DNA from: Schistocerca nitens
Taxonomy: Eukaryota; Arthropoda; Insecta; Orthoptera; Acrididae
Direction: 5' to 3'
DNA length: 64,000 bases
Assembly (NCBI RefSeq): GCF_023898315.1
Contig: NC_064615.1
Span: 910,506,742 to 910,570,741 of the forward strand
Shown here: piece by piece, positions 50,148 through 62,314 of the stretch
How the letters are laid out: every line of letters starts with the position of its first letter
Numbering within the stretch: the first letter of the stretch is position 1
Program-made: the position numbers and the translations under genes
The notes under the pieces: model-generated
Told to the model about the DNA's origin: nothing
The model's database searches: none
What the model saw: the letters and a program-made list of their open reading frames with translations, nothing else

Positions 50148-50219
50148 TGCCGTGACCAGGATTCGAACCTGGGTTTTTGCGGCCACAACGCAATGTCCTA
50201 ACCACTAGACGATCACGGC
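50148..50219 (-). tRNA. tRNA-His (GTG)
   Basis: Unit 23 copy. Confidence 0.96.
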
Positions 50220-50561
50220 CGCGGAGGCGCCCGGGGAAGCAGTTCTCGCGACTGCACCCGCCCGGTACACAGCAAAGCTCAGCCCACTGCGTCAGACGCG
50301 ATCTCCATTATATGTATACGGGCAAACGAAACGTGCCTGCGCTGTTAGGACACTAACCAGAGTGGGTAGCTGCATTCATCTCCCTGGCAGTGTCTTGCAG
50401 TCCTCCAAGTCTGTTGACCACAGGTGGACAGGTGTCGCATCTCTCTCGCCGTCACTTGTGGCCGTCATTCATACTTAACGTGCTTTTCTGCAAGCGTCAG
50501 CGTAGCGTCAGTCGAGCAAAGTCGGGACAAGTCGCCTAAGAGGAGCAACAAAATGGTGGAT

Positions 50562-50633
50562 TTCCGGTACCGGGAATCGAACCCGGGCCTCCTGGGTGAG
50601 AGCCAGGTATCCTAGCCACTAGACGACACCGGA
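50562..50633 (-). tRNA. tRNA-Glu (CTC)
   Basis: Unit 23, with the 11-bp insertion. Confidence 0.96.
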
Positions 50634-50907
50634 TAACGACACACGCACTCCTCCAACAAACACGGTGAGCGTCCACCCGCTACTTGACGACAACTGCAAA
50701 AATTAACGCTTCCACTTCGTAGAACGGCATGCTCTGGACGTATCTCGTGGAGACGAACGCCAGCAATCATGAGACCAAACTGCGCCGGTGAATCCTGTTG
50801 TTACACCGCGCACTGTGCTACGACAGTTTAAGAGAGCGACGCTCACGCTTTGCTGCGCTATTTCCTTCGCGGGAAATCAGTGCTCCTGTTTTCGAGACAG
50901 AAAACGT

Positions 50908-50989
50908 TGGCAGCGGTGGGATTCGAACCCACGCCTCCGAAGAGACTGGTGCCTGAAACCAGCGCCTTAGACCGCTCGGCCACGCTACC
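50908..50989 (-). tRNA. tRNA-Leu (CAG)
   Basis: Unit 24, single Leu-CAG. Confidence 0.97.
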
Positions 50990-51069
50990 TACGCGCCGCG
51001 GCCGCCGCAGGAGCTGCGTTCTACCCCACGAGAACACAGCGCAATGGCACAAAAACGAGAAGTAAAAAT

Positions 51070-51151
51070 TGGCAGCGGTGGGATTCGAACCCACGCCTCC
51101 GAAGAGACTGGTGCCTTAAACCAGCGCCTTAGACCGCTCGGCCACGCTACC
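51070..51151 (-). tRNA. tRNA-Leu (AAG)
   Basis: Unit 24 copy. Confidence 0.97.
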
Positions 51152-51443
51152 TGCGCCAGCGTTCCCCGCGTCTCTAGAAAACAGTGCACGACACAGTTTC
51201 CTGTTGTGCTGCGACTCGCTGCTCATGCATCGCACCTCAAACAACTGCCCCTTTCGACTATAGATTTAACCTCTCAGGCAGCTACCCACGCCCTGGGGCG
51301 GCCGAATTTCTTGTTGCTGATAATGAAATGGTAGTGCAACCTGCGGCGTGCGGAACATGAGTGTAAAGTGATGAGAGCATTGTGATTTCAAACACTGGGT
51401 GACGATCATGATTGCAGCAACAGCAAGGCAAAACCTTCAAAAT

Positions 51444-51515
51444 TGCCGTGACCAGGATTCGAACCTGGGTTTTTGCGGCCACAACGCAATGTCCTAACCA
51501 CTAGACGATCACGGC
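51444..51515 (-). tRNA. tRNA-His (GTG)
   Basis: Unit 24 copy. Confidence 0.96.
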
Positions 51516-51846
51516 CGCGGAGGCGCCCGGGGAAGCAGTTCTCGCGACTGCACCCGCCCGGTACACAGCAAAGCTCAGCCCACTGCGTCAGACGCGATCT
51601 CCATTATATGTATACGGGCAAACGAAACGTGCCTGCGCTGTTAGGACACTAACCAGAGTGGGTAGCTGCATTCATCTCCCTGGCAGTGTCTTGCAGTCCT
51701 CCAAGTCTGTTGACCACAGGTGGACAGGTGTCGCATCTCTCTCGCCGTCACTTGTGGCCGTCATTCATACTTAACGTGCTTTTCTGCAAGCGTCAGTCGA
51801 GCAAAGTCGGGACAAGTCGCCTAAGAGGAGCAACAAAATGGTGGAT

Positions 51847-51918
51847 TTCCGGTACCGGGAATCGAACCCGGGCCTCCTGGGTGAGAGCCAGGTATCCTAG
51901 CCACTAGACGACACCGGA
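51847..51918 (-). tRNA. tRNA-Glu (CTC)
   Basis: Unit 24 copy. Confidence 0.96.
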
Positions 51919-52192
51919 TAACGACACACGCACTCCTCCAACAAACACGGTGAGCGTCCACCCGCTACTTGACGACAACTGCAAAAATTAACGCTTCCAC
52001 TTCGTAGAACGGCATGCTCTGGACGTATCTCGTGGAGACGAACGCCAGCAATCATGAGACCAAACTGCGCCGGTGAATCCTGTTGTTACACCGCGCACTG
52101 TGCTACGACAGTTTAAGAGAGCGACGCTCACGCTTTGCTGCGCTATTTCCTTCGCGGGAAATCAGTGCTCCTGTTTTCGAGACAGAAAACGT

Positions 52193-52274
52193 TGGCAGCG
52201 GTGGGATTCGAACCCACGCCTCCGAAGAGACTGGTGCCTGAAACCAGCGCCTTAGACCGCTCGGCCACGCTACC
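52193..52274 (-). tRNA. tRNA-Leu (CAG)
   Basis: Unit 25, single Leu-CAG. Confidence 0.97.
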
Positions 52275-52354
52275 TACGCGCCGCGGCCGCCGCAGGAGCT
52301 GCGTTCTACCCCACGAGAACACAGCGCAATGGCACAAAAACGAGAAGTAAAAAT

Positions 52355-52436
52355 TGGCAGCGGTGGGATTCGAACCCACGCCTCCGAAGAGACTGGTGCC
52401 TTAAACCAGCGCCTTAGACCGCTCGGCCACGCTACC
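52355..52436 (-). tRNA. tRNA-Leu (AAG)
   Basis: Unit 25 copy. Confidence 0.97.
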
Positions 52437-52728
52437 TGCGCCAGCGTTCCCCGCGTCTCTAGAAAACAGTGCACGACACAGTTTCCTGTTGTGCTGCGAC
52501 TCGCTGCTCATGCATCGCACCTCAAACAACTGCCCCTTTCGACTATAGATTTAACCTCTCAGGCAGCTACCCACGCCCTGGGGCGGCCGAATTTCTTGTT
52601 GCTGATAATGAAATGGTAGTGCAACCTGCGGCGTGCGGAACATGAGTGTAAAGTGATGAGAGCATTGTGATTTCAAACACTGGGTGACGATCATGATTGC
52701 AGCAACAGCAAGGCAAAACCTTCAAAAT

Positions 52729-52800
52729 TGCCGTGACCAGGATTCGAACCTGGGTTTTTGCGGCCACAACGCAATGTCCTAACCACTAGACGATCACGGC
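52729..52800 (-). tRNA. tRNA-His (GTG)
   Basis: Unit 25 copy. Confidence 0.96.
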
Positions 52801-53131
52801 CGCGGAGGCGCCCGGGGAAGCAGTTCTCGCGACTGCACCCGCCCGGTACACAGCAAAGCTCAGCCCACTGCGTCAGACGCGATCTCCATTATATGTATAC
52901 GGGCAAACGAAACGTGCCTGCGCTGTTAGGACACTAACCAGAGTGGGTAGCTGCATTCATCTCCCTGGCAGTGTCTTGCAGTCCTCCAAGTCTGTTGACC
53001 ACAGGTGGACAGGTGTCGCATCTCTCTCGCCGTCACTTGTGGCCGTCATTCATACTTAACGTGCTTTTCTGCAAGCGTCAGTCGAGCAAAGTCGGGACAA
53101 GTCGCCTAAGAGGAGCAACAAAATGGTGGAT

Positions 53132-53203
53132 TTCCGGTACCGGGAATCGAACCCGGGCCTCCTGGGTGAGAGCCAGGTATCCTAGCCACTAGACGACACC
53201 GGA
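53132..53203 (-). tRNA. tRNA-Glu (CTC)
   Basis: Unit 25 copy. Confidence 0.96.
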
Positions 53204-53477
53204 TAACGACACACGCACTCCTCCAACAAACACGGTGAGCGTCCACCCGCTACTTGACGACAACTGCAAAAATTAACGCTTCCACTTCGTAGAACGGCAT
53301 GCTCTGGACGTATCTCGTGGAGACGAACGCCAGCAATCATGAGACCAAACTGCGCCGGTGAATCCTGTTGTTACACCGCGCACTGTGCTACGACAGTTTA
53401 AGAGAGCGACGCTCACGCTTTGCTGCGCTATTTCCTTCGCGGGAAATCAGTGCTCCTGTTTTCGAGACAGAAAACGT

Positions 53478-53559
53478 TGGCAGCGGTGGGATTCGAACCC
53501 ACGCCTCCGAAGAGACTGGTGCCTGAAACCAGCGCCTTAGACCGCTCGGCCACGCTACC
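53478..53559 (-). tRNA. tRNA-Leu (CAG)
   Basis: Unit 26, single Leu-CAG; gttcgacc spacer variant. Confidence 0.97.
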
Positions 53560-53639
53560 TACGCGACGCGGCCGCCGCAGGAGCTGCGTTCGACCCCACG
53601 AGAACACAGCGCAATGGCACAAAAACGAGAAGTAAAAAT

Positions 53640-53721
53640 TGGCAGCGGTGGGATTCGAACCCACGCCTCCGAAGAGACTGGTGCCTTAAACCAGCGCCTT
53701 AGACCGCTCGGCCACGCTACC
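53640..53721 (-). tRNA. tRNA-Leu (AAG)
   Basis: Unit 26 copy. Confidence 0.97.
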
Positions 53722-54013
53722 TGCGCCAGCGTTCCCCGCGTCTCTAGAAAACAGTGCACGACACAGTTTCCTGTTGTGCTGCGACTCGCTGCTCATGCAT
53801 CGCACCTCAAACAACTGCCCCTTTCGACTATAGATTTAACCTCTCAGGCAGCTACCCACGCCCTGGGGCGGCCGAATTTCTTGTTGCTGATAATGAAATG
53901 GTAGTGCAACCTGCGGCGTGCGGAACATGAGTGTAAAGTGATGAGAGCATTGTGATTTCAAACACTGGGTGACGATCATGATTGCAGCAACAGCAAGGCA
54001 AAACCTTCAAAAT

Positions 54014-54085
54014 TGCCGTGACCAGGATTCGAACCTGGGTTTTTGCGGCCACAACGCAATGTCCTAACCACTAGACGATCACGGC
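54014..54085 (-). tRNA. tRNA-His (GTG)
   Basis: Unit 26 copy. Confidence 0.96.
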
Positions 54086-54416
54086 CGCGGAGGCGCCCGG
54101 GGAAGCAGTTCTCGCGACTGCACCCGCCCGGTACACAGCAAAGCTCAGCCCACTGCGTCAGACGCGATCTCCATTATATGTATACGGGCAAACGAAACGT
54201 GCCTGCGCTGTTAGGACACTAACCAGAGTGGGTAGCTGCATTCATCTCCCTGGCAGTGTCTTGCAGTCCTCCAAGTCTGTTGACCACAGGTGGACAGGTG
54301 TCGCATCTCTCTCGCCGTCACTTGTGGCCGTCATTCATACTTAACGTGCTTTTCTGCAAGCGTCAGTCGAGCAAAGTCGGGACAAGTCGCCTAAGAGGAG
54401 CAACAAAATGGTGGAT

Positions 54417-54488
54417 TTCCGGTACCGGGAATCGAACCCGGGCCTCCTGGGTGAGAGCCAGGTATCCTAGCCACTAGACGACACCGGA
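54417..54488 (-). tRNA. tRNA-Glu (CTC)
   Basis: Unit 26 copy. Confidence 0.96.
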
Positions 54489-54762
54489 TAACGACACACG
54501 CACTCCTCCAACAAACACGGTGAGCGTCCACCCGCTACTTGACGACAACTGCAAAAATTAACGCTTCCACTTCGTAGAACGGCATGCTCTGGACGTATCT
54601 CGTGGAGACGAACGCCAGCAATCATGAGACCAAACTGCGCCGGTGAATCCTGTTGTTACACCGCGCACTGTGCTACGACAGTTTAAGAGAGCGACGCTCA
54701 CGCTTTGCTGCGCTATTTCCTTCGCGGGAAATCAGTGCTCCTGTTTTCGAGACAGAAAACGT

Positions 54763-54844
54763 TGGCAGCGGTGGGATTCGAACCCACGCCTCCGAAGAGA
54801 CTGGTGCCTGAAACCAGCGCCTTAGACCGCTCGGCCACGCTACC
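54763..54844 (-). tRNA. tRNA-Leu (CAG)
   Basis: Unit 27, first of two Leu-CAG. Confidence 0.97.
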
Positions 54845-54924
54845 TACGCGCCGCGGCCGCCGCAGGAGCTGCGTTCTACCCCACGAGAACACAGCGCAAT
54901 GGCACAAAAACGAGAAGTAAAAAT

Positions 54925-55006
54925 TGGCAGCGGTGGGATTCGAACCCACGCCTCCGAAGAGACTGGTGCCTGAAACCAGCGCCTTAGACCGCTCGGCCAC
55001 GCTACC
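54925..55006 (-). tRNA. tRNA-Leu (CAG)
   Basis: Unit 27, second Leu-CAG. Confidence 0.97.
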
Positions 55007-55086
55007 TACGCGACGCGGCCGCCGCAGGAGCTGCGTTCTACCCCACGAGAACACAGCGCAATGGCACAAAAACGAGAAGTAAAAAT

Positions 55087-55168
55087 TGGCAGCGGTGGGA
55101 TTCGAACCCACGCCTCCGAAGAGACTGGTGCCTTAAACCAGCGCCTTAGACCGCTCGGCCACGCTACC
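55087..55168 (-). tRNA. tRNA-Leu (AAG)
   Basis: Unit 27 copy. Confidence 0.97.
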
Positions 55169-55460
55169 TGCGCCAGCGTTCCCCGCGTCTCTAGAAAACA
55201 GTGCACGACACAGTTTCCTGTTGTGCTGCGACTCGCTGCTCATGCATCGCACCTCAAACAACTGCCCCTTTCGACTATATATTTAACCTCTCAGGCAGCT
55301 ACCCACGCCCTGGGGCGGCCGAATTTCTTGTTGCTGATAATGAAATGGTAGTGCAACCTGCGGCGTGCGGAACATGAGTGTAAAGTGATGAGAGCATTGT
55401 GATTTCAAACACTGGGTGACGATCATGATTGCAGCAACAGCAAGGCAAAACCTTCAAAAT

Positions 55461-55532
55461 TGCCGTGACCAGGATTCGAACCTGGGTTTTTGCGGCCACA
55501 ACGCAATGTCCTAACCACTAGACGATCACGGC
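55461..55532 (-). tRNA. tRNA-His (GTG)
   Basis: Unit 27 copy. Confidence 0.96.
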
Positions 55533-55874
55533 CGCGGAGGCGCCCGGGGAAGCAGTTCTCGCGACTGCACCCGCCCGGTACACAGCAAAGCTCAGCCCAC
55601 TGCGTCAGACGCGATCTCCATTATATGTATACGGGCAAACGAAACGTGCCTGCGCTGTTAGGACACTAACCAGAGTGGGTAGCTGCATTCATCTCCCTGG
55701 CAGTGTCTTGCAGTCCTCCAAGTCTGTTGACCACAGGTGGACAGGTGTCGCATCTCTCTCGCCGTCACTTGTGGCCGTCATTCATACTTAACGTGCTTTT
55801 CTGCAAGCGTCAGCGTAGCGTCAGTCGAGCAAAGTCGGGACAAGTCGCCTAAGAGGAGCAACAAAATGGTGGAT

Positions 55875-55946
55875 TTCCGGTACCGGGAATCGAACCCGGG
55901 CCTCCTGGGTGAGAGCCAGGTATCCTAGCCACTAGACGACACCGGA
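55875..55946 (-). tRNA. tRNA-Glu (CTC)
   Basis: Unit 27, with the 11-bp insertion. Confidence 0.96.
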
Positions 55947-56220
55947 TAACGACACACGCACTCCTCCAACAAACACGGTGAGCGTCCACCCGCTACTTGA
56001 CGACAACTGCAAAAATTAACGCTTCCACTTCGTAGAACGGCATGCTCTGGACGTATCTCGTGGAGACGAACGCCAGCAATCATGAGACCAAACTGCGCCG
56101 GTGAATCCTGTTGTTACACCGCGCACTGTGCTACGACAGTTTAAGAGAGCGACGCTCACGCTTTGCTGCGCTATTTCCTTCGCGGGAAATCAGTGCTCCT
56201 GTTTTCGAGACAGAAAACGT

Positions 56221-56302
56221 TGGCAGCGGTGGGATTCGAACCCACGCCTCCGAAGAGACTGGTGCCTGAAACCAGCGCCTTAGACCGCTCGGCCACGCTA
56301 CC
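56221..56302 (-). tRNA. tRNA-Leu (CAG)
   Basis: Unit 28, single Leu-CAG. Confidence 0.97.
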
Positions 56303-56382
56303 TACGCGCCGCGGCCGCCGCAGGAGCTGCGTTCTACCCCACGAGAACACAGCGCAATGGCACAAAAACGAGAAGTAAAAAT

Positions 56383-56464
56383 TGGCAGCGGTGGGATTCG
56401 AACCCACGCCTCCGAAGAGACTGGTGCCTTAAACCAGCGCCTTAGACCGCTCGGCCACGCTACC
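56383..56464 (-). tRNA. tRNA-Leu (AAG)
   Basis: Unit 28 copy. Confidence 0.97.
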
Positions 56465-56756
56465 TGCGCCAGCGTTCCCCGCGTCTCTAGAAAACAGTGC
56501 ACGACACAGTTTCCTGTTGTGCTGCGACTCGCTGCTCATGCATCGCACCTCAAACAACTGCCCCTTTCGACTATAGATTTAACCTCTCAGGCAGCTACCC
56601 ACGCCCTGGGGCGGCCGAATTTCTTGTTGCTGATAATGAAATGGTAGTGCAACCTGCGGCGTGCGGAACATGAGTGTAAAGTGATGAGAGCATTGTGATT
56701 TCAAACACTGGGTGACGATCATGATTGCAGCAACAGCAAGGCAAAACCTTCAAAAT

Positions 56757-56828
56757 TGCCGTGACCAGGATTCGAACCTGGGTTTTTGCGGCCACAACGC
56801 AATGTCCTAACCACTAGACGATCACGGC
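56757..56828 (-). tRNA. tRNA-His (GTG)
   Basis: Unit 28 copy. Confidence 0.96.
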
Positions 56829-57159
56829 CGCGGAGGCGCCCGGGGAAGCAGTTCTCGCGACTGCACCCGCCCGGTACACAGCAAAGCTCAGCCCACTGCG
56901 TCAGACGCGATCTCCATTATATGTATACGGGCAAACGAAACGTGCCTGCGCTGTTAGGACACTAACCAGAGTGGGTAGCTGCATTCATCTCCCTGGCAGT
57001 GTCTTGCAGTCCTCCAAGTCTGTTGACCACAGGTGGACAGGTGTCGCATCTCTCTCGCCGTCACTTGTGGCCGTCATTCATACTTAACGTGCTTTTCTGC
57101 AAGCGTCAGTCGAGCAAAGTCGGGACAAGTCGCCTAAGAGGAGCAACAAAATGGTGGAT

Positions 57160-57231
57160 TTCCGGTACCGGGAATCGAACCCGGGCCTCCTGGGTGAGAG
57201 CCAGGTATCCTAGCCACTAGACGACACCGGA
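57160..57231 (-). tRNA. tRNA-Glu (CTC)
   Basis: Unit 28 copy. Confidence 0.96.
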
Positions 57232-57505
57232 TAACGACACACGCACTCCTCCAACAAACACGGTGAGCGTCCACCCGCTACTTGACGACAACTGCAAAAA
57301 TTAACGCTTCCACTTCGTAGAACGGCATGCTCTGGACGTATCTCGTGGAGACGAACGCCAGCAATCATGAGACCAAACTGCGCCGGTGAATCCTGTTGTT
57401 ACACCGCGCACTGTGCTACGACAGTTTAAGAGAGCGACGCTCACGCTTTGCTGCGCTATTTCCTTCGCGGGAAATCAGTGCTCCTGTTTTCGAGACAGAA
57501 AACGT

Positions 57506-57587
57506 TGGCAGCGGTGGGATTCGAACCCACGCCTCCGAAGAGACTGGTGCCTGAAACCAGCGCCTTAGACCGCTCGGCCACGCTACC
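57506..57587 (-). tRNA. tRNA-Leu (CAG)
   Basis: Unit 29, single Leu-CAG; gttcgacc spacer variant. Confidence 0.97.
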
Positions 57588-57667
57588 TACGCGACGCGGC
57601 CGCCGCAGGAGCTGCGTTCGACCCCACGAGAACACAGCGCAATGGCACAAAAACGAGAAGTAAAAAT

Positions 57668-57749
57668 TGGCAGCGGTGGGATTCGAACCCACGCCTCCGA
57701 AGAGACTGGTGCCTTAAACCAGCGCCTTAGACCGCTCGGCCACGCTACC
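57668..57749 (-). tRNA. tRNA-Leu (AAG)
   Basis: Unit 29 copy. Confidence 0.97.
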
Positions 57750-58041
57750 TGCGCCAGCGTTCCCCGCGTCTCTAGAAAACAGTGCACGACACAGTTTCCT
57801 GTTGTGCTGCGACTCGCTGCTCATGCATCGCACCTCAAACAACTGCCCCTTTCGACTATAGATTTAACCTCTCAGGCAGCTACCCACGCCCTGGGGCGGC
57901 CGAATTTCTTGTTGCTGATAATGAAATGGTAGTGCAACCTGCGGCGTGCGGAACATGAGTGTAAAGTGATGAGAGCATTGTGATTTCAAACACTGGGTGA
58001 CGATCATGATTGCAGCAACAGCAAGGCAAAACCTTCAAAAT

Positions 58042-58113
58042 TGCCGTGACCAGGATTCGAACCTGGGTTTTTGCGGCCACAACGCAATGTCCTAACCACT
58101 AGACGATCACGGC
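58042..58113 (-). tRNA. tRNA-His (GTG)
   Basis: Unit 29 copy. Confidence 0.96.
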
Positions 58114-58444
58114 CGCGGAGGCGCCCGGGGAAGCAGTTCTCGCGACTGCACCCGCCCGGTACACAGCAAAGCTCAGCCCACTGCGTCAGACGCGATCTCC
58201 ATTATATGTATACGGGCAAACGAAACGTGCCTGCGCTGTTAGGACACTAACCAGAGTGGGTAGCTGCATTCATCTCCCTGGCAGTGTCTTGCAGTCCTCC
58301 AAGTCTGTTGACCACAGGTGGACAGGTGTCGCATCTCTCTCGCCGTCACTTGTGGCCGTCATTCATACTTAACGTGCTTTTCTGCAAGCGTCAGTCGAGC
58401 AAAGTCGGGACAAGTCGCCTAAGAGGAGCAACAAAATGGTGGAT

Positions 58445-58516
58445 TTCCGGTACCGGGAATCGAACCCGGGCCTCCTGGGTGAGAGCCAGGTATCCTAGCC
58501 ACTAGACGACACCGGA
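58445..58516 (-). tRNA. tRNA-Glu (CTC)
   Basis: Unit 29 copy. Confidence 0.96.
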
Positions 58517-58790
58517 TAACGACACACGCACTCCTCCAACAAACACGGTGAGCGTCCACCCGCTACTTGACGACAACTGCAAAAATTAACGCTTCCACTT
58601 CGTAGAACGGCATGCTCTGGACGTATCTCGTGGAGACGAATGCCAGCAATCATGAGACCAAACTGCGCCGGTGAATCCTGTTGTTACACCGCGCACTGTG
58701 CTACGACAGTTTAAGAGAGCGACGCTCACGCTTTGCTGCGCTATTTCCTTCGCGGGAAATCAGTGCTCCTGTTTTCGAGACAGAAAACGT

Positions 58791-58872
58791 TGGCAGCGGT
58801 GGGATTCGAACCCACGCCTCCGAAGAGACTGGTGCCTGAAACCAGCGCCTTAGACCGCTCGGCCACGCTACC
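58791..58872 (-). tRNA. tRNA-Leu (CAG)
   Basis: Unit 30, first of two Leu-CAG. Confidence 0.97.
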
Positions 58873-58952
58873 TACGCGACGCGGCCGCCGCAGGAGCTGC
58901 GTTCTACCCCACGAGAACACAGCGCAATGGCACAAAAACGAGAAGTAAAAAT

Positions 58953-59034
58953 TGGCAGCGGTGGGATTCGAACCCACGCCTCCGAAGAGACTGGTGCCTG
59001 AAACCAGCGCCTTAGACCGCTCGGCCACGCTACC
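58953..59034 (-). tRNA. tRNA-Leu (CAG)
   Basis: Unit 30, second Leu-CAG. Confidence 0.97.
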
Positions 59035-59114
59035 TACGCGACGCGGCCGCCGCAGGAGCTGCGTTCTACCCCACGAGAACACAGCGCAATGGCACAAAAA
59101 CGAGAAGTAAAAAT

Positions 59115-59196
59115 TGGCAGCGGTGGGATTCGAACCCACGCCTCCGAAGAGACTGGTGCCTTAAACCAGCGCCTTAGACCGCTCGGCCACGCTACC
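59115..59196 (-). tRNA. tRNA-Leu (AAG)
   Basis: Unit 30 copy. Confidence 0.97.
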
Positions 59197-59488
59197 TGCG
59201 CCAGCGTTCCCCGCGTCTCTAGAAAACAGTGCACGACACAGTTTCCTGTTGTGCTGCGACTCGCTGCTCATGCATCGCACCTCAAACAACTGCCCCTTTC
59301 GACTATAGATTTAACCTCTCAGGCAGCTACCCACGCCCTGGGGCGGCCGAATTTCTTGTTGCTGATAATGAAATGGTAGTGCAACCTGCGGCGTGCGGAA
59401 CATGAGTGTAAAGTGATGAGAGCATTGTGATTTCAAACACTGGGTGACGATCATGATTGCAGCAACAGCAAGGCAAAACCTTCAAAAT

Positions 59489-59560
59489 TGCCGTGACCAG
59501 GATTCGAACCTGGGTTTTTGCGGCCACAACGCAATGTCCTAACCACTAGACGATCACGGC
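59489..59560 (-). tRNA. tRNA-His (GTG)
   Basis: Unit 30 copy. Confidence 0.96.
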
Positions 59561-59902
59561 CGCGGAGGCGCCCGGGGAAGCAGTTCTCGCGACTGCACCC
59601 GCCCGGTACACAGCAAAGCTCAGCCCACTGCGTCAGACGCGATCTCCATTATATGTATACGGGCAAACGAAACGTGCCTGCGCTGTTAGGACACTAACCA
59701 GAGTGGGTAGCTGCATTCATCTCCCTGGCAGTGTCTTGCAGTCCTCCAAGTCTGTTGACCACAGGTGGACAGGTGTCGCATCTCTCTCGCCGTCACTTGT
59801 GGCCGTCATTCATACTTAACGTGCTTTTCTGCAAGCGTCAGCGTAGCGTCAGTCGAGCAAAGTCGGGACAAGTCGCCTAAGAGGAGCAACAAAATGGTGG
59901 AT

Positions 59903-59974
59903 TTCCGGTACCGGGAATCGAACCCGGGCCTCCTGGGTGAGAGCCAGGTATCCTAGCCACTAGACGACACCGGA
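59903..59974 (-). tRNA. tRNA-Glu (CTC)
   Basis: Unit 30, with the 11-bp insertion. Confidence 0.96.
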
Positions 59975-60248
59975 TAACGACACACGCACTCCTCCAACAA
60001 ACACGGTGAGCGTCCACCCGCTACTTGACGACAACTGCAAAAATTAACGCTTCCACTTCGTAGAACGGCATGCTCTGGACGTATCTCGTGGAGACGAACG
60101 CCAGCAATCATGAGACCAAACTGCGCCGGTGAATCCTGTTGTTACACCGCGCACTGTGCTACGACAGTTTAAGAGAGCGACGCTCACGCTTTGCTGCGCT
60201 ATTTCCTTCGCGGGAAATCAGTGCTCCTGTTTTCGAGACAGAAAACGT

Positions 60249-60330
60249 TGGCAGCGGTGGGATTCGAACCCACGCCTCCGAAGAGACTGGTGCCTGAAAC
60301 CAGCGCCTTAGACCGCTCGGCCACGCTACC
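60249..60330 (-). tRNA. tRNA-Leu (CAG)
   Basis: Unit 31, first of two Leu-CAG. Confidence 0.97.
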
Positions 60331-60410
60331 TACGCGCCGCGGCCGCCGCAGGAGCTGCGTTCTACCCCACGAGAACACAGCGCAATGGCACAAAAACGAG
60401 AAGTAAAAAT

Positions 60411-60492
60411 TGGCAGCGGTGGGATTCGAACCCACGCCTCCGAAGAGACTGGTGCCTGAAACCAGCGCCTTAGACCGCTCGGCCACGCTACC
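60411..60492 (-). tRNA. tRNA-Leu (CAG)
   Basis: Unit 31, second Leu-CAG. Confidence 0.97.
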
Positions 60493-60572
60493 TACGCGAC
60501 GCGGCCGCCGCAGGAGCTGCGTTCTACCCCACGAGAACACAGCGCAATGGCACAAAAACGAGAAGTAAAAAT

Positions 60573-60654
60573 TGGCAGCGGTGGGATTCGAACCCACGCC
60601 TCCGAAGAGACTGGTGCCTTAAACCAGCGCCTTAGACCGCTCGGCCACGCTACC
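60573..60654 (-). tRNA. tRNA-Leu (AAG)
   Basis: Unit 31 copy. Confidence 0.97.
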
Positions 60655-60946
60655 TGCGCCAGCGTTCCCCGCGTCTCTAGAAAACAGTGCACGACACAGT
60701 TTCCTGTTGTGCTGCGACTCGCTGCTCATGCATCGCACCTCAAACAACTGCCCCTTTCGACTATATATTTAACCTCTCAGGCAGCTACCCACGCCCTGGG
60801 GCGGCCGAATTTCTTGTTGCTGATAATGAAATGGTAGTGCAACCTGCGGCGTGCGGAACATGAGTGTAAAGTGATGAGAGCATTGTGATTTCAAACACTG
60901 GGTGACGATCATGATTGCAGCAACAGCAAGGCAAAACCTTCAAAAT

Positions 60947-61018
60947 TGCCGTGACCAGGATTCGAACCTGGGTTTTTGCGGCCACAACGCAATGTCCTAA
61001 CCACTAGACGATCACGGC
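60947..61018 (-). tRNA. tRNA-His (GTG)
   Basis: Unit 31 copy. Confidence 0.96.
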
Positions 61019-61360
61019 CGCGGAGGCGCCCGGGGAAGCAGTTCTCGCGACTGCACCCGCCCGGTACACAGCAAAGCTCAGCCCACTGCGTCAGACGCGA
61101 TCTCCATTATATGTATACGGGCAAACGAAACGTGCCTGCGCTGTTAGGACACTAACCAGAGTGGGTAGCTGCATTCATCTCCCTGGCAGTGTCTTGCAGT
61201 CCTCCAAGTCTGTTGACCACAGGTGGACAGGTGTCGCATCTCTCTCGCCGTCACTTGTGGCCGTCATTCATACTTAACGTGCTTTTCTGCAAGCGTCAGC
61301 GTAGCGTCAGTCGAGCAAAGTCGGGACAAGTCGCCTAAGAGGAGCAACAAAATGGTGGAT

Positions 61361-61432
61361 TTCCGGTACCGGGAATCGAACCCGGGCCTCCTGGGTGAGA
61401 GCCAGGTATCCTAGCCACTAGACGACACCGGA
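61361..61432 (-). tRNA. tRNA-Glu (CTC)
   Basis: Unit 31, with the 11-bp insertion. Confidence 0.96.
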
Positions 61433-61706
61433 TAACGACACACGCACTCCTCCAACAAACACGGTGAGCGTCCACCCGCTACTTGACGACAACTGCAAAA
61501 ATTAACGCTTCCACTTCGTAGAACGGCATGCTCTGGACGTATCTCGTGGAGACGAACGCCAGCAATCATGAGACCAAACTGCGCCGGTGAATCCTGTTGT
61601 TACACCGCGCACTGTGCTACGACAGTTTAAGAGAGCGACGCTCACGCTTTGCTGCGCTATTTCCTTCGCGGGAAATCAGTGCTCCTGTTTTCGAGACAGA
61701 AAACGT

Positions 61707-61788
61707 TGGCAGCGGTGGGATTCGAACCCACGCCTCCGAAGAGACTGGTGCCTGAAACCAGCGCCTTAGACCGCTCGGCCACGCTACC
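61707..61788 (-). tRNA. tRNA-Leu (CAG)
   Basis: Unit 32, single Leu-CAG. Confidence 0.97.
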
Positions 61789-61868
61789 TACGCGCCGCGG
61801 CCGCCGCAGGAGCTGCGTTCTACCCCACGAGAACACAGCGCAATGGCACAAAAACGAGAAGTAAAAAT

Positions 61869-61950
61869 TGGCAGCGGTGGGATTCGAACCCACGCCTCCG
61901 AAGAGACTGGTGCCTTAAACCAGCGCCTTAGACCGCTCGGCCACGCTACC
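61869..61950 (-). tRNA. tRNA-Leu (AAG)
   Basis: Unit 32 copy. Confidence 0.97.
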
Positions 61951-62242
61951 TGCGCCAGCGTTCCCCGCGTCTCTAGAAAACAGTGCACGACACAGTTTCC
62001 TGTTGTGCTGCGACTCGCTGCTCATGCATCGCACCTCAAACAACTGCCCCTTTCGACTATAGATTTAACCTCTCAGGCAGCTACCCACGCCCTGGGGCGG
62101 CCGAATTTCTTGTTGCTGATAATGAAATGGTAGTGCAACCTGCGGCGTGCGGAACATGAGTGTAAAGTGATGAGAGCATTGTGATTTCAAACACTGGGTG
62201 ACGATCATGATTGCAGCAACAGCAAGGCAAAACCTTCAAAAT

Positions 62243-62314
62243 TGCCGTGACCAGGATTCGAACCTGGGTTTTTGCGGCCACAACGCAATGTCCTAACCAC
62301 TAGACGATCACGGC
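62243..62314 (-). tRNA. tRNA-His (GTG)
   Basis: Unit 32 copy. Confidence 0.96.

Larger units (their letters stand above)
54643..60128 (-). repeat. Higher-order repeat copy B (units 27-30)
   Basis: Same order of diagnostic variants as 35020-40494. The first three units are again 4028 bp, while the fourth is 1458 bp because it carries the 11-bp insertion at about 59841. Blocks duplicated as groups of units are expected from unequal exchange. Confidence 0.8.
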